Source of the DNA: DATAGF01 sp963819845
GTDB lineage: Bacteria; Actinomycetota; Thermoleophilia; Miltoncostaeales; Miltoncostaeaceae
Assembly (NCBI GenBank): GCA_963819845.1
Contig: CAWFXQ010000016.1
Span: 124,001-188,000, forward strand
Reading direction: 5' to 3'
DNA length: 64,000 nucleotides
Shown one piece after another: positions 8,787-18,340 of this stretch. How positions within the stretch are numbered: position 1 is the first letter of the stretch; the number at the start of each line of letters is the position of its first letter. The notes beneath the pieces are model-generated. The model saw only the letters and a list, made by a program, of their open reading frames with translations, did no database searches and was not told the origin of the DNA. The position numbers and the translations under genes were made by a program.

Positions 8787-9133
8787 TCGAAGTCCATGAT
8801 CGGGCGCACCTCGACGCTTCCGCGCCCGACGCTCGGGATCCGCCGCGCCGCCTCGATCGCCTGGTCGAGCCCGTCGCACTCGACCATGTAGTACCCGCCG
8901 AGCTGCTCGCGCGTCTCCGCGAACGGCCCGTCGGTGACCAGGGTCTCGCCGTCGCGCACACGCACCGTGGTGGCCGCGGCGGTCGGGTGCAGCGCGTCCC
9001 CGCCGCGGAGGATGCCCTCGGCCTGGATCTCGGCCGTGTAGGCGTTCCACCTCCCCATCTCGGCCGCCGACTCCGCCTCGCTCTGCGCGGTCCACTCGCT
9101 CTCGTCGCCGTAGATCAGGAGCAGGTAGCGCAC
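8783..9133 (-). CDS. YCII-related DGPF-domain protein (ECF42 partner)
   Basis: A 116-residue dimeric alpha+beta protein with the diagnostic DGPFAET motif and the start VRYLLLIYGDE. Proteins of this family are found next to ECF42-type sigma factors and are thought to influence their activity or to be their targets, though the biochemical role is unsettled. The GTG at 9133 is preceded by GGAGGTG. Longer in-frame upstream starts read through low-quality sequence and are rejected. The stop overlaps the putative CTG start of the sigma factor gene. Confidence 0.9.
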   Translation of the reverse strand: MRYLLLIYGDESEWTAQSEAESAAEMGRWNAYTAEIQAEGILRGGDALHPTAAATTVRVRDGETLVTDGPFAETREQLGGYYMVECDGLDQAIEAARRIPSVGRGSVEVRPIMDFD

Positions 9134-9208
9134 GTCGCACCTCCGCGTCGCGGCGGGCCCGGCGCCCGCCTGTGCAGAGTAGACGCGACCGGTCGACGGA
9201 AATCGACG

Positions 9209-9229
9209 GCGCGCGGCGCCGCCGCGCGC
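9209..9229 (-). terminator. Nine-bp GC hairpin after the hydrolase gene
   Basis: GCGCGCGGC (9209-9217) and GCCGCGCGC (9221-9229) form a perfect 9-bp stem with a 3-base loop. It begins at the stop codon of the minus-strand hydrolase gene and precedes the start of the DGPF gene. It lacks a U tail, so it could be an actinobacterial-type terminator or an mRNA-end stabiliser. Confidence 0.45.
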
Positions 9230-10050
9230 TATTCGGACCGCAACAGCTCCAGGACCGTCTTCGAGAGCGCCCCTCCCCGCCATGCCAGCGGCGACTCGCC
9301 CTCCTCCTCGACGACGAGGCGCGCACCCGGGATGCGGCGCGCGTACTCCTCGGCGACGGCGAGGGGATGGTCCGGGTCGGCGCCGTCGCGGCTGCCGACG
9401 ACCAGCGTCGGCGCGGCGATCCCCTCCAGGGCCTCGAGGCCGTCGTAGGCGGCCGTGCGGGGGATTCCGCGCAGCGCGGCCGCCACGGCGCCGGGGTGCT
9501 CGTGGCGGGCCATGCGCTGGAGGATCACGGCCCGCACCGAGTCGCGCCAGCGCTCGTCGAGCGTCAGCGGACCGAGGGCCTGCAGGAAACCCTCGGGCCC
9601 GCCCCCCTCCAGCCCCTGGGCGAGCCGGTCCCAGCGCGCCAGATCGGCGCTGGGGCGCCCCAGGTGGGCGGGGGTCACGATCGCCAGCGCCGCCACCCGG
9701 CCGGGGTGGGCCAGCGCGAGGGCGACGGCCGTCGCCGCGCCCATGGACTGGCCCACCACCGCGGCCCGCGCGATGCCCGCCGCGTCCATCACGGCGACGG
9801 CGTCCCGCACGAGCTCCTCGTAGGTGTAGCTCTCGGGGCCCCCGGCCGGCGACGACGCGCCGTGGCCGCGGGCGTCGTAGGCCACCACCCGGTGCCCCGC
9901 ACGCTCGAGCACCCGCGAGCCGTGGACGACGTAGCGGCGGGTCGCCGTCAGCCCGTGGAGCAGGAGGACCGGGTCGCCGTCCCCCGACGCCTCGCCCGCG
10001 AGCACGACGTCCCCGCGCCGCACGGCGAGGGGCCCGCCCTCGGTGGTCAC
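9229..10050 (-). CDS. Alpha/beta hydrolase fold protein
   Basis: A 273-residue serine hydrolase of the alpha/beta fold. It has an oxyanion-loop PVLLLHGLTATRR, an ARGHG turn, the nucleophile elbow VVGQSMGAAT (Ser near residue 113) and a late acidic segment, APTLVVGSRDGADPDHP. The expected C-terminal His position (around EEEGESPLAWRGG) does not show the usual GH, so the catalytic base is not evident. The substrate is unknown; relatives include esterases and haloperoxidase-like enzymes. Its GTG start lies four bases after the stop of the small zinc-ribbon gene, so the two are probably cotranscribed. Confidence 0.8.
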   Translation of the reverse strand: MTTEGGPLAVRRGDVVLAGEASGDGDPVLLLHGLTATRRYVVHGSRVLERAGHRVVAYDARGHGASSPAGGPESYTYEELVRDAVAVMDAAGIARAAVVGQSMGAATAVALALAHPGRVAALAIVTPAHLGRPSADLARWDRLAQGLEGGGPEGFLQALGPLTLDERWRDSVRAVILQRMARHEHPGAVAAALRGIPRTAAYDGLEALEGIAAPTLVVGSRDGADPDHPLAVAEEYARRIPGARLVVEEEGESPLAWRGGALSKTVLELLRSE

Positions 10051-10054
10051 GGGA

Positions 10055-10201
10055 TCAGGCGGCGATGCCCAGCGGGTGGGCGCAGCCCGGGCAGTACGGC
10101 TCGCCGTCCTCGTCGGGCGATCCGTCGTCGGGCGCGCGCCAGAGCTCGTCGCCCGGCTCCAGGGGCTCGCCGCAGTCGTGGCAGGCGAAGGTGGTCGACA
10201 T
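10055..10201 (-). CDS. Small zinc-ribbon protein (48 aa)
   Basis: A 48-residue protein with two Cys pairs, ACHDCGEPL near the start and YCPGCAHP near the end, separated by an acidic, Pro/Asp-rich linker. This is a minimal zinc ribbon of the CxxC-x(n)-CxxC type. Function is unknown. It is the first gene of a minus-strand pair with the hydrolase and is divergent from the hypothetical gene at 10242. Confidence 0.7.
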   Translation of the reverse strand: MSTTFACHDCGEPLEPGDELWRAPDDGSPDEDGEPYCPGCAHPLGIAA

Positions 10202-10241
10202 GCCTCCGATCATGGCGGGGGGGTCGGACGGATGTGGTGTG

Positions 10242-11189
10242 ATGGCCGCGATGGACGACCCCGGGGCGCGCGCCCGCGAGATCGCCGAGACCGCCCTGGG
10301 GCACCCGGTGCCCCACGCGCTGCCGCCGCGGGAGGGCGGGCCGGTCGTCGCGGCCTCGGTGGCCGGCGACCCCCCCTGCGCACGCGTCGCGTGGGTCTCG
10401 CCCGAGGGCGGCGTGATCGCCCGCGTCGCCTGCCCGCCGGGCCGCCCGAGCCGGTGGCGGCCCGTGGTGGCGGCCGCCGTCGCCCTCGACGACCCGCCCC
10501 ACGCCGACCGGGTGCTGGTGGCGCGCCTCGCGCCGGAGGCGGCGTCGGCCCGCCCGCTCCTGGCCGCCGAGGACCAGCCGGAGCCCGCGGCGGCGGGCCG
10601 GGAGGGGCTCGTCCTCGCGCGGATCCCCGGCGAGGTCGCGGTGCTGGCCGTTAACGCGCTCGACGCGTCGGGCGAGCCGATCGGCCGGCTCGCCCGCCCC
10701 GGCATCTCGGAGCTGCGCTTCGACGGTTCGTCGGTCAGCGGCCGCCTGGGGGCCACCCACGGCATGGGCGCCGGCATCGGCGGGGGCCGGTGGGCCCCCG
10801 GCCTGGCCGAGGCCGCGTTCGAGGCCGGCTACGAGCCGTGGCTGCCGGGGTGGGTGCCCGAGCGGCTCGAGCGCGGCCGGCCGCGGGTGGAGCCCGACAT
10901 CGCATACCCCGCGGCCCCGCCGGCGATCGTGATCGCGTGGACCGGGATCGACGGCGCGCGCGTCCTGCTGCGGCAGGCGCCGGCGCCGCTGGCCAGCCCG
11001 GACACCGGGGGCCGGGACGCGCGCCGGGTGGACCTGGGCGGCGGCGACGGGGTGCTGCGTGGGCGCGGCCTGGTGACGCTGGTCTGGGAGGTGCCCGAGC
11101 GCGCCTTCGGCGTCCAGGTGCGCGGGATGTCCGGGGGCGAGGAGGTCGCCCTGCGCGTCGCGCGGTCGATCGGGCCCGGCGGCGCGTAG
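10242..11189 (+). CDS. Hypothetical protein between the hydrolase block and aroA
   Basis: About 315 residues with no family I recognise. No signal peptide or membrane helix is visible. It contains a Gly-rich centre (GMGAGIGGGRWAPGLAEAAF), then a segment with GWVPERLERGRPRVEPDIAY and IVIAWTG, and ends in a beta-rich part with TLVWEVPERAFGVQVRG. Two ATGs nine bases apart (10242, 10251) are both possible starts. The aroA -10 box overlaps its stop codon. Codon use matches its neighbours, so it is likely a real lineage-specific gene. Confidence 0.7.
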   Translation: MAAMDDPGARAREIAETALGHPVPHALPPREGGPVVAASVAGDPPCARVAWVSPEGGVIARVACPPGRPSRWRPVVAAAVALDDPPHADRVLVARLAPEAASARPLLAAEDQPEPAAAGREGLVLARIPGEVAVLAVNALDASGEPIGRLARPGISELRFDGSSVSGRLGATHGMGAGIGGGRWAPGLAEAAFEAGYEPWLPGWVPERLERGRPRVEPDIAYPAAPPAIVIAWTGIDGARVLLRQAPAPLASPDTGGRDARRVDLGGGDGVLRGRGLVTLVWEVPERAFGVQVRGMSGGEEVALRVARSIGPGGA

Positions 11190-11192
11190 TCT
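11187..11192 (+). promoter_or_regulatory. aroA -10 box (leaderless)
   Basis: TAGTCT ends seven bases before the GTG at 11200, with no ribosome-binding site between them. This is the same arrangement as at hisC, def and recG. The box overlaps the stop codon of the preceding gene. Confidence 0.45.
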
Positions 11193-11199
11193 TCGCCGG

Positions 11200-12500
11200 G
11201 TGGTGGTCGTCCGCGTCGCCCCCGTCCCGGCGCTCCAGGGGACGCTCCGCGTCCCGCCGGACAAGTCGCTGACCCACCGGGCCCTGCTGCTGGCCGCGGT
11301 GTCCGACCGCGAGGTCCGCATCGGGCGTCCGCTCGATTCGGCCGACACCGGTGCGACCCTCGCCGCCGTGGAGGCGAGCGGCGTCCTCGTCGAGGGCCAC
11401 CTGGGCGACGCCGTGACGGTCGAGGGGCGCGGCCTGCGCGGCCTGCGGCCGCCGCCGGCGCTCGACTGCGCCAACGCCGGGACGCTGATGCGCCTGCTCC
11501 CGGGCCTGCTGGTGGGCCAGGGCGCCGAGCACGTCGTGCTCGACGGCGACGACTCGCTGCGCCTGCGGCCGATGACGAGGGTGGCGCGCCCGCTCCGGGC
11601 CATGGGCGCCGTCGTCTTCACCGCCCCGGGCGGGACGCCGCCCCTCGTGGTGAGCGGTGGCGCGCCCCTGCGGGGCGCGGAGCACGCGCTCCCGGTCGCC
11701 AGCGCGCAGGTCAAGAGCTGCCTGCTGCTCGCCGGCCTCTACGCCGAGGGCGAGACCTGGGTGAGCGAGCCGGCGCCCTCGCGCGACCACACCGAGCGGA
11801 TGCTCGAGGCCGCGGGGGCGCCGCTGCTGCGGCGGGACGGCGCCGTGGGGGTGCGCGGCCCGGCCCCCGGCCTCTCCCTCCCGGACATGGGGGTCCCGGG
11901 CGACTTCTCCTCGGCCGCCCCCCACCTGGTGGCCGGCGCGCTGCTGGGCGACCCCGAGGTCCGCCTGGAGGGGGTCAACCTCAACCCCCGGCGCACGGGC
12001 CTGCTCGACGTGATGCGCCGCATGGGCGCCGACGTCCGCGAGGAGCGCGGGCCCGACGTCGCCGGCGAGCCCTGCGGGTCGCTGGCCGTCGGCCGCGCGG
12101 GGGGCCTGCGGGCCACCGAGGTGGCGCCCGAGGAGGTGCCCTCGATGATCGACGAGCTCCCCCTTGTGGGGGTGCTGGGCGCGATGGCCTCGGGGACCAC
12201 GGTGGTCCGCGGCGCGGCCGAGCTGCGGGCGAAGGAGAGCGATCGCATCGGCGCCCTCGTGAGCGCCCTCCGCGCGCTGGGGGTCGAGGCGCGCGAGCGC
12301 GAGGATGGGTTCGAGGTGCGCGGCGCCGGCCGCCTACCCGGAGGCACGATGGCCTCCTCCGGCGACCACCGGTTGGCGATGGTCGGCGCCGTCGCCGGCC
12401 TGGCGAGCGGCGACGGGGTCGCGATCGAGGGCTTCGAGGCGGTCGCGGTCTCGTACCCGGGCTTCGCCGCCGACCTGGCCGGAATCGGAGCCGTCCCCGC

Positions 12501-12504
<4 letters not shown>
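11200..12504 (+). CDS. aroA: 3-phosphoshikimate 1-carboxyvinyltransferase (EPSP synthase)
   Basis: It transfers the enolpyruvyl group of PEP to shikimate 3-phosphate, the sixth shikimate step. The 434-residue, two-domain protein shows PPDKSLTHRALLLAA (Lys and Arg of the active site), DCANAGTLMRLLPGLL, RPLRAMGA, ASAQVKSCLLLAGLYA, PGDFSSAAPHLVAGAL, SMIDELPLVGVLGAMA, KESDRIGALVSALRALG and DHRLAMVGAVAGLAS. The loop reads GTLMR, close to the usual GTAMR. The gene follows hisC-aroF-tyrA on the same strand across the sigma-factor block. It overlaps cmk by four bases (GTGA), a common aroA-cmk pairing. Confidence 0.97.
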
Positions 12505-13175
<671 letters not shown>

Positions 13176-13176
13176 C

Positions 13177-13866
13177 GTGGCGATCGACCTCGACGCGATC
13201 CCGCCGATCACGCGCCGCTGGTGGGTGGCGGGCCACATCGTGCTGGTCCCGCCGATCAAGTGGGGCAAGCGTCTGAGCGTGCGCGGCCGCGAGCACCTGC
13301 CCGCGCACGGGCCGACCCTCGTGGTCTGCAACCACGTCTCGCAGCTCGACCCGCCGACGATGGGGCTCGCCGCGCTTCCCCGCAAGAGCTACTACATGGC
13401 GAAGGCCGAGCTGTTCCGCGTCCCCGTGCTCCGTCGCATCGTGTGGCGCATCGGGGCGTTCCCGGTGGAGCGCGCGAGCGCCGACCGGCGGGCCATACGG
13501 CTCGCGCGCGAGGTGCTCGGGCGGGGCGACATGCTGCTGATGTTCCCCGAGGGCACGCGCCACCCGAAGGGCCGCCTGCGGCCCGGGCTGCCCGGGGCGG
13601 GGTCGCTGGGGCTCGAGCCCGGCGTCACGGTGGTGCCGGCGGCGATCTGGGGGAGCCAGGAGCGACTGGGCAAGGTCCGGGTGATCTACGGACCGCCCCT
13701 CGACCTCTCCGACCTGGCGGACGGCCCGCGCAGCCGCCGTGCCCAGATCGCGGTCGAGCGGATGATGGCCGCGGTGGCGGAGCTGCTGCCGCGGATCGGC
13801 GGGCCGGCGCAGAAGGCGCCCGGCAGCCGCGACCCGGCCGGCGCGGCGGAGGTCGCGGATGGCTGA
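13177..13866 (+). CDS. plsC: 1-acylglycerol-3-phosphate O-acyltransferase (PlsC family)
   Basis: This 229-residue membrane-associated acyltransferase adds the second acyl chain in phosphatidate synthesis. The catalytic NHVSQLD (HX4D), the RIGAFPVERA block and the FPEGTRHPKG block are all present, and a final VVPAAIWG block follows. The position between cmk and der matches the cmk-plsC-der arrangement of many Gram-positive bacteria. It starts with GTG at 13177, and its last eight bases overlap the der start. Confidence 0.92.
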   Translation: MAIDLDAIPPITRRWWVAGHIVLVPPIKWGKRLSVRGREHLPAHGPTLVVCNHVSQLDPPTMGLAALPRKSYYMAKAELFRVPVLRRIVWRIGAFPVERASADRRAIRLAREVLGRGDMLLMFPEGTRHPKGRLRPGLPGAGSLGLEPGVTVVPAAIWGSQERLGKVRVIYGPPLDLSDLADGPRSRRAQIAVERMMAAVAELLPRIGGPAQKAPGSRDPAGAAEVADG

Positions 13867-15223
13867 CCGGGCGGCCCGGGCGCGGACCCCCCGGCGCCGG
13901 GCCTCCGGCAGCACGCTCCAGACCGGGCAGCCGGTCGTGGCGATCGTCGGCTACCCGAACGTCGGGAAGTCCACCCTGTTCAACCGCCTGGCCGGCCGCC
14001 GCGACGCGGTCGTCGACGCCGTCCCGGGCGTCACGCGCGACCGGCGCCAGGCCGGGGCGGAATGGAACGGGCGCGCCTTCCAGCTCCTCGACACCGGCGG
14101 CCTCGACGAGGCCGACCCCAGCGACGTGGGCAAGCAGGTCGCCGCCCAGGCCCTGCGGGGGGTCGAGGACGCCGACCTGGTGATGTTCGTGGTCGACGCC
14201 AACACCGCGCCCACGGCGGGCGACCTGGAGATCGCCGACCGGCTGCGCCGCCTGGGGCGGCCGCTCATGCTGGTGGCCAACAAGGCGGACGGTCCCGCCC
14301 AGGAGGCGGCGGCCGAGAACCTGCGCGGCCTCGGCATGGGCGACCCCCATCCGGTGTCGGCCCAGCACGGGCGGGGGGTGGGGGACCTGCTCGACGCGAT
14401 CGTGGAGCGCCTGCCCGGCGCCCCGCGGGCCGTCGACGCCGCCGAGCGCCCGCCGGCGATCTGCATCATCGGGCGCCCGAACGTCGGGAAGAGCTCGATC
14501 CTCAACGCCCTCCTGGGCGAGCAGCGGGTGGTGGTGCACGAACGGCCCGGCACGACCCGGGACGCGATCGACACGGCGATCGAGGTCAACGGGCGCGAGG
14601 TGATCCTCATCGACACGGCCGGCCTGCGGAAGCGGGGCAGGATGCGCGAGGACGTGGAGCACTACAGTCAGATCCGGGCCCTGCAGGCGGCCGAGCGCAG
14701 CGACGTCGCGATCGTCGTCGCGGACGCGACCGAGGGGCTGACCGACGCCGACATCGCGGCGGTCGACCGCGCGGCGCGGGCCCACTGCGCGACGCTGCTC
14801 GCGATGAACAAGTGGGACCTGGCGCAGCCCGACCTGAACCACATCCGGGGCAAGCTGCGCGCGAAGTCCCGCCAGCACCCCCCGGTCGAGGTCGCCTCGG
14901 CGGTCACGGGCGAGGGCCTGCACCGCCTGCTGCCCGCGGCCCTGCGCCTGGAGGTGCGCTACCGGTCGCGGATCTCCACCCGGGATCTGAACGAGGCGCT
15001 GCGGGAGCTGGTGGCCGAGCGGCCCGGGCCGCGGAAGGGGCAGCGCCGGCTGTCGCTGCGCTACCTCGTGCAGACGGCGGAGGCGCCGCCCACCCTGCGG
15101 CTCGACGTCAACGACCGCTCCCTGATGACCCGGGACTACGGGTTCTGGCTCGAGAACCGGCTGCGGCAGCGCTTCGACCTGGACGGGGTGCCGCTGGTGA
15201 TCGAGGTGCGCACCCGCCCGTAG
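13859..15223 (+). CDS. der: Ribosome biogenesis GTPase Der (EngA)
   Basis: A double-GTPase needed for 50S subunit maturation. The first G domain has GYPNVGKSTLFNRL, a DTGG switch and NKAD. The second has GRPNVGKSSILNALLG, DTAGLRKRGRM and MNKWD. The C-terminal KH-like domain ends with NRLRQRFDLDGVPLVIEVR. The 454 residues are slightly longer than average, through a basic N-terminal tail of about 20 residues. The ATG overlaps the plsC stop by eight bases. Confidence 0.97.
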   Translation: MADRAARARTPRRRASGSTLQTGQPVVAIVGYPNVGKSTLFNRLAGRRDAVVDAVPGVTRDRRQAGAEWNGRAFQLLDTGGLDEADPSDVGKQVAAQALRGVEDADLVMFVVDANTAPTAGDLEIADRLRRLGRPLMLVANKADGPAQEAAAENLRGLGMGDPHPVSAQHGRGVGDLLDAIVERLPGAPRAVDAAERPPAICIIGRPNVGKSSILNALLGEQRVVVHERPGTTRDAIDTAIEVNGREVILIDTAGLRKRGRMREDVEHYSQIRALQAAERSDVAIVVADATEGLTDADIAAVDRAARAHCATLLAMNKWDLAQPDLNHIRGKLRAKSRQHPPVEVASAVTGEGLHRLLPAALRLEVRYRSRISTRDLNEALRELVAERPGPRKGQRRLSLRYLVQTAEAPPTLRLDVNDRSLMTRDYGFWLENRLRQRFDLDGVPLVIEVRTRP

Positions 15224-15240
15224 GGCGAGACCGCCCCGCC

Positions 15241-15262
15241 GATCGGGGGGCTCCGATCTTTG
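15241..15262 (+). terminator. Hairpin terminator after der
   Basis: GATCGG (15241-15246) pairs with CCGATC (15253-15258) around a 6-base loop and is followed by TTT. It lies 18 bp after the der stop and before the promoter region of the lipoprotein gene. The stem is short and the T run weak. Confidence 0.4.
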
Positions 15263-15355
15263 GCCAGGCCTTTACTGCGGTCCAATGGCCGGGAAAGGGG
15301 CCGCTGCTACGGTCGATTCGTCGGTTTTCCCCACCTTCCCGGAGGTCCCCCCCTC

Positions 15356-17008
15356 ATGGCCGCCAAGCTCACGAAGGCGCTCCGCCGTCACAAGTCCGTG
15401 ACGATCCTGACCGCCGCCCTGGCCGGTTCGGCGATCGCGGTGGCCGGGTGCGGGGGCGACTCCGGGAGCGGCGCCAGCGCGGGCGAGGCCGCCTCGTACG
15501 TCCCGGCCGCGAGCCCGCTCTACCTCGAGGTGACCACCGACCTCGACGGCGCCCAGTGGACGCAGGTCGAGGCCCTGGCCAAGCAGTTCCCGGGCTATCC
15601 CGACGTCGAGCGGATGATCCGGCAGGAGCTGAGCGCCGAGGACGTGGACTTCGAGAACGAGATCCGGCCGCTCCTCGGGGAGCGCGCGGCCGTGGCCGCG
15701 CTGGAGCTCCCCGACACCGGCGAGCTCCAGGGCGGGCTGACCACCACGGCGCCCGACGCCGGCGCGGCGGCGGACGCCGTCGACGACGCCCCCTTCGTGG
15801 CCGTGGTGCAGCTCGCGGACGGCGCCGCCCCGCGGATGAAGGAGCTCCTCGTGCGCGAGGGCGCCCGGGAGACGGGCGAGCGCGCGGGCGCCACGCTCTA
15901 CGAGCAGGCCGGGGAGGACGGCGTGGTCGCCGTCGACGACGAGGCCGTGGTCTTCTCGGGCACCCAGCAGAACGTGGTCGCCTCGCTCGACGCGCACGCC
16001 GCGGGCGGCGACCAGACCCTCGGCGGCACCGACCGCTTCACCGACGCGCTCTCCAAGCTCCCGCCGGACGTCTTCGGCCAGGCGTACCTCGACATCGGCG
16101 CCATCGTCCAGCAGGCCGGCGCCGCCGCGGGCCCGCAGGCCGAGCAGCTGGGCCTCGCCGACTACCGCGACGCCGTCATGGCCGCGTCCATCGCCGCCGA
16201 GCCCGAGGGCGCCCGCATGAAGGGCGTCGTCCTCGGAGCGCCGGCCGGCGTCTCGCCCGCGGAGTTCACCCCGCAGCTCACCGATACCGTGCCCGCCGAC
16301 GCCCTCGCCTACGTCGGCTTCTCCGACCTCGCCGGCAGCCTCACCCAGGTCCTCCAGCAGGTCCAGGGCAGCCTCGGCGACGCCGAGCGCAACCAGCTCG
16401 AGGGCCTGTCCGGCCAGCTTCCCCAGCTGCTCGGCGTGACCCTCGACGACCTCTCGGCCCTCGCCGAGCAGGAGCACGCCCTGGTCGTCACCCCGGGCGC
16501 CACGCCCGGCGCGGCGCTCGCCCTCGAGGTCGAGGACGGCGCGGCGGCGCAGGCGACGCTCGACAAGCTCCGCACCGGCCTCCCCGGGCTGGTCAGGACG
16601 TTCAGCCCGGACACCCAGATCCCCGCCTGGACCCGGGTGCCGCTCGTCGGCGGCGTCGAGGGCTGGCGGCTGCCGCTGTCGCCCGAGGCGGGCGTGGTCT
16701 ACGGCGTCGAGGGCGACATGGCCGTCATCGGCACGAGCGCCAAGGCCGTGTCCTCGGTGATGCGCCCGGTCGCTCCGCTGTCCGAGTCGGCCGCCTACCA
16801 GGCCGGCACGGCCGGGATGCCCGACCAGGTCACCTCGGTCACCTGGATCAACCTCGAGGACGGCATCGCCGCCCTGCGCAACATGGGCGCCTTCGAGGAC
16901 ACCCCGCCGGAGGCCCTGGCCAACCTCGCGCCGCTGAAGAGCATCGCGGCCTGGACCACCGCCGGCGACACCCCCACCTTCGAGATCTTCGCGCGCATCA
17001 AGGGCTGA
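15356..17008 (+). CDS. DUF3352-type secreted lipoprotein
   Basis: A 550-residue lipoprotein. The signal segment, with KSVTILTAALAGSAIAVAGC, ends at a lipobox Cys. The mature part alternates acidic, Ala-rich helices with short beta segments and contains recurring blocks such as ASYVPAASPLYLEV and ALAYVGFSDLAGSL, plus a late GDMAVIGTSAKAVSSV. This matches the DUF3352 family seen in Thermoleophilia and some cyanobacteria, whose function is unknown. The ATG at 15356 is preceded by GGAGGT. An upstream in-frame start at 15260 would spoil the signal peptide. Confidence 0.8.
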   Translation: MAAKLTKALRRHKSVTILTAALAGSAIAVAGCGGDSGSGASAGEAASYVPAASPLYLEVTTDLDGAQWTQVEALAKQFPGYPDVERMIRQELSAEDVDFENEIRPLLGERAAVAALELPDTGELQGGLTTTAPDAGAAADAVDDAPFVAVVQLADGAAPRMKELLVREGARETGERAGATLYEQAGEDGVVAVDDEAVVFSGTQQNVVASLDAHAAGGDQTLGGTDRFTDALSKLPPDVFGQAYLDIGAIVQQAGAAAGPQAEQLGLADYRDAVMAASIAAEPEGARMKGVVLGAPAGVSPAEFTPQLTDTVPADALAYVGFSDLAGSLTQVLQQVQGSLGDAERNQLEGLSGQLPQLLGVTLDDLSALAEQEHALVVTPGATPGAALALEVEDGAAAQATLDKLRTGLPGLVRTFSPDTQIPAWTRVPLVGGVEGWRLPLSPEAGVVYGVEGDMAVIGTSAKAVSSVMRPVAPLSESAAYQAGTAGMPDQVTSVTWINLEDGIAALRNMGAFEDTPPEALANLAPLKSIAAWTTAGDTPTFEIFARIKG

Positions 17009-17079
17009 CCCGGAGATGGAGTGGTTCTCGGCCCTCGGAAACCCCTCCTAGGTCGAGCGGGGTCGGCCGCCCTTCCGGC

Positions 17080-17085
17080 TATGCT
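17080..17085 (+). promoter_or_regulatory. metK -10 box
   Basis: TATGCT lies 38 bases before the metK ATG, leaving a short leader of about 30 nt with an SD-like GCAGGGAG at 17107-17114. The leader is too short for a SAM riboswitch. Confidence 0.4.
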
Positions 17086-17123
17086 CGCCGTTGTTTCCTC
17101 CTCCAGCAGGGAGTCGTCGCCGC

Positions 17124-18324
17124 ATGGGACAGTCGCACCTCTTCACCTCGGAGTCGGTCACCGAGGGCCACCCGGACAAGATCGCCGACCAGATCTCGGA
17201 CGGCGTCCTCGACGCCGTGCTGGCCGACGACCCGTACGGCCGCGTCGCCTGCGAGACGCTGATCACGACGGGGCAGGTCATGGTGGCGGGGGAGATCTCG
17301 ACCTCGACCTACGTCGACATCCCCCAGATCGTGCGCAGCACGATCCGCAGGATCGGCTACGACCGCGCCAAGTACGGCTTCGACTGCGAGACCTGCGGCG
17401 TCTCGGTGGCCCTCGACGAGCAGTCGCCCGACATCGCCCGGGGTGTGGACCGGGCGTTGGAGGCCCGGGGGGTGAAGGACTCCGACCCCTACGACCTCCA
17501 GGGCGCCGGCGACCAGGGGCTCATGTTCGGCTACGCGACCGACGAGACGCCCGAGCTGATGCCGCTGCCGATCACGCTTGCCCACCGGCTCTGCGAGCGG
17601 CTCGCGGCCATGCGCCGGTCGTCGATGACCTACCTGCGCCCGGACGGCAAGTCGCAGGTCACGGTGCGCTACGAGGACGGCGCGCCGATGGAGGTCACCT
17701 CGGTGGTCATCTCCACCCAGCACGCGCCGGACGTCTCGGCCGACCTGCTGCGCGACGAGGTCATCGGCCAGGTGGTGCGCCCGGTGCTCGAGGACTTCTC
17801 GATGTACCGGCCCTCGGGCATCACCCACTACATCAACCCGACGGGGCTCTTCGTGGTGGGCGGGCCGCTGGGCGACGCGGGCCTGACCGGCCGGAAGATC
17901 ATCGTCAACACCTACGGCGGCATGGCCCGGCACGGCGGCGGGGCCTTCTCGGGCAAGGACCCGTCGAAGGTCGAACCGTTCCGCGGCCTACGCGGCGCGC
18001 TGGGTGGCCAAGAACGTGGTCGCCGCGGGATTCGCCCGGCGCTGCGAGGTGCAGGTGGCGTACGCCATCGGGGTCGCGCACCCGGTCTCGGTGATGATCG
18101 AGACCTACGGCACCGAGACGCGCTCGCCCGAACTGATCGCCCAGTGGGTCTCTGAGAGGTTCGACCTGCGCCCGGGCGCCATCGTCGAGCGCCTCGACCT
18201 GCGACGCCCGATCTACCAGAAGACGGCCGCCTACGGCCACTTCGGGCGCACCGACCCGGACTTCACCTGGGAGGCCACCGAGATCGGCCGCGAGGCCGGC
18301 GACCGGCTGGCCCAGAGCGCCTAG
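17124..18324 (+). CDS. metK: S-adenosylmethionine synthase MetK (frameshift at about 17974)
   Basis: MetK makes S-adenosylmethionine from methionine and ATP. Expected motifs are present: FTSESVTEGHPDKIADQISD, a GQVMVAGEIST block, GAGDQGLMFGYA (core P-loop), RPDGKSQVTVRYEDG, NPTGLFVVGGPLGDAGLTGR and GGGAFSGKDPSKV. There the frame shifts by +1 inside GTCGAACCG. Removing one A (GTCGACCG) gives KVDRSAAYAARWVAKNVVAA, which runs to FGRTDPDFTWE and a normal C-terminus, 399 residues in total. The enzyme is essential in almost all bacteria, so sequence error is far more likely than a null allele. It starts at ATG 17124 after an SD sequence. Confidence 0.95.
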
Positions 18325-18340
18325 CCGGGAAGGGGCCCCG

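Noticed and set aside
17086..17123. SAM riboswitch in the metK leader
   Set aside because: The leader from the predicted start site is only about 30 nt, too short for any SAM aptamer that I know.
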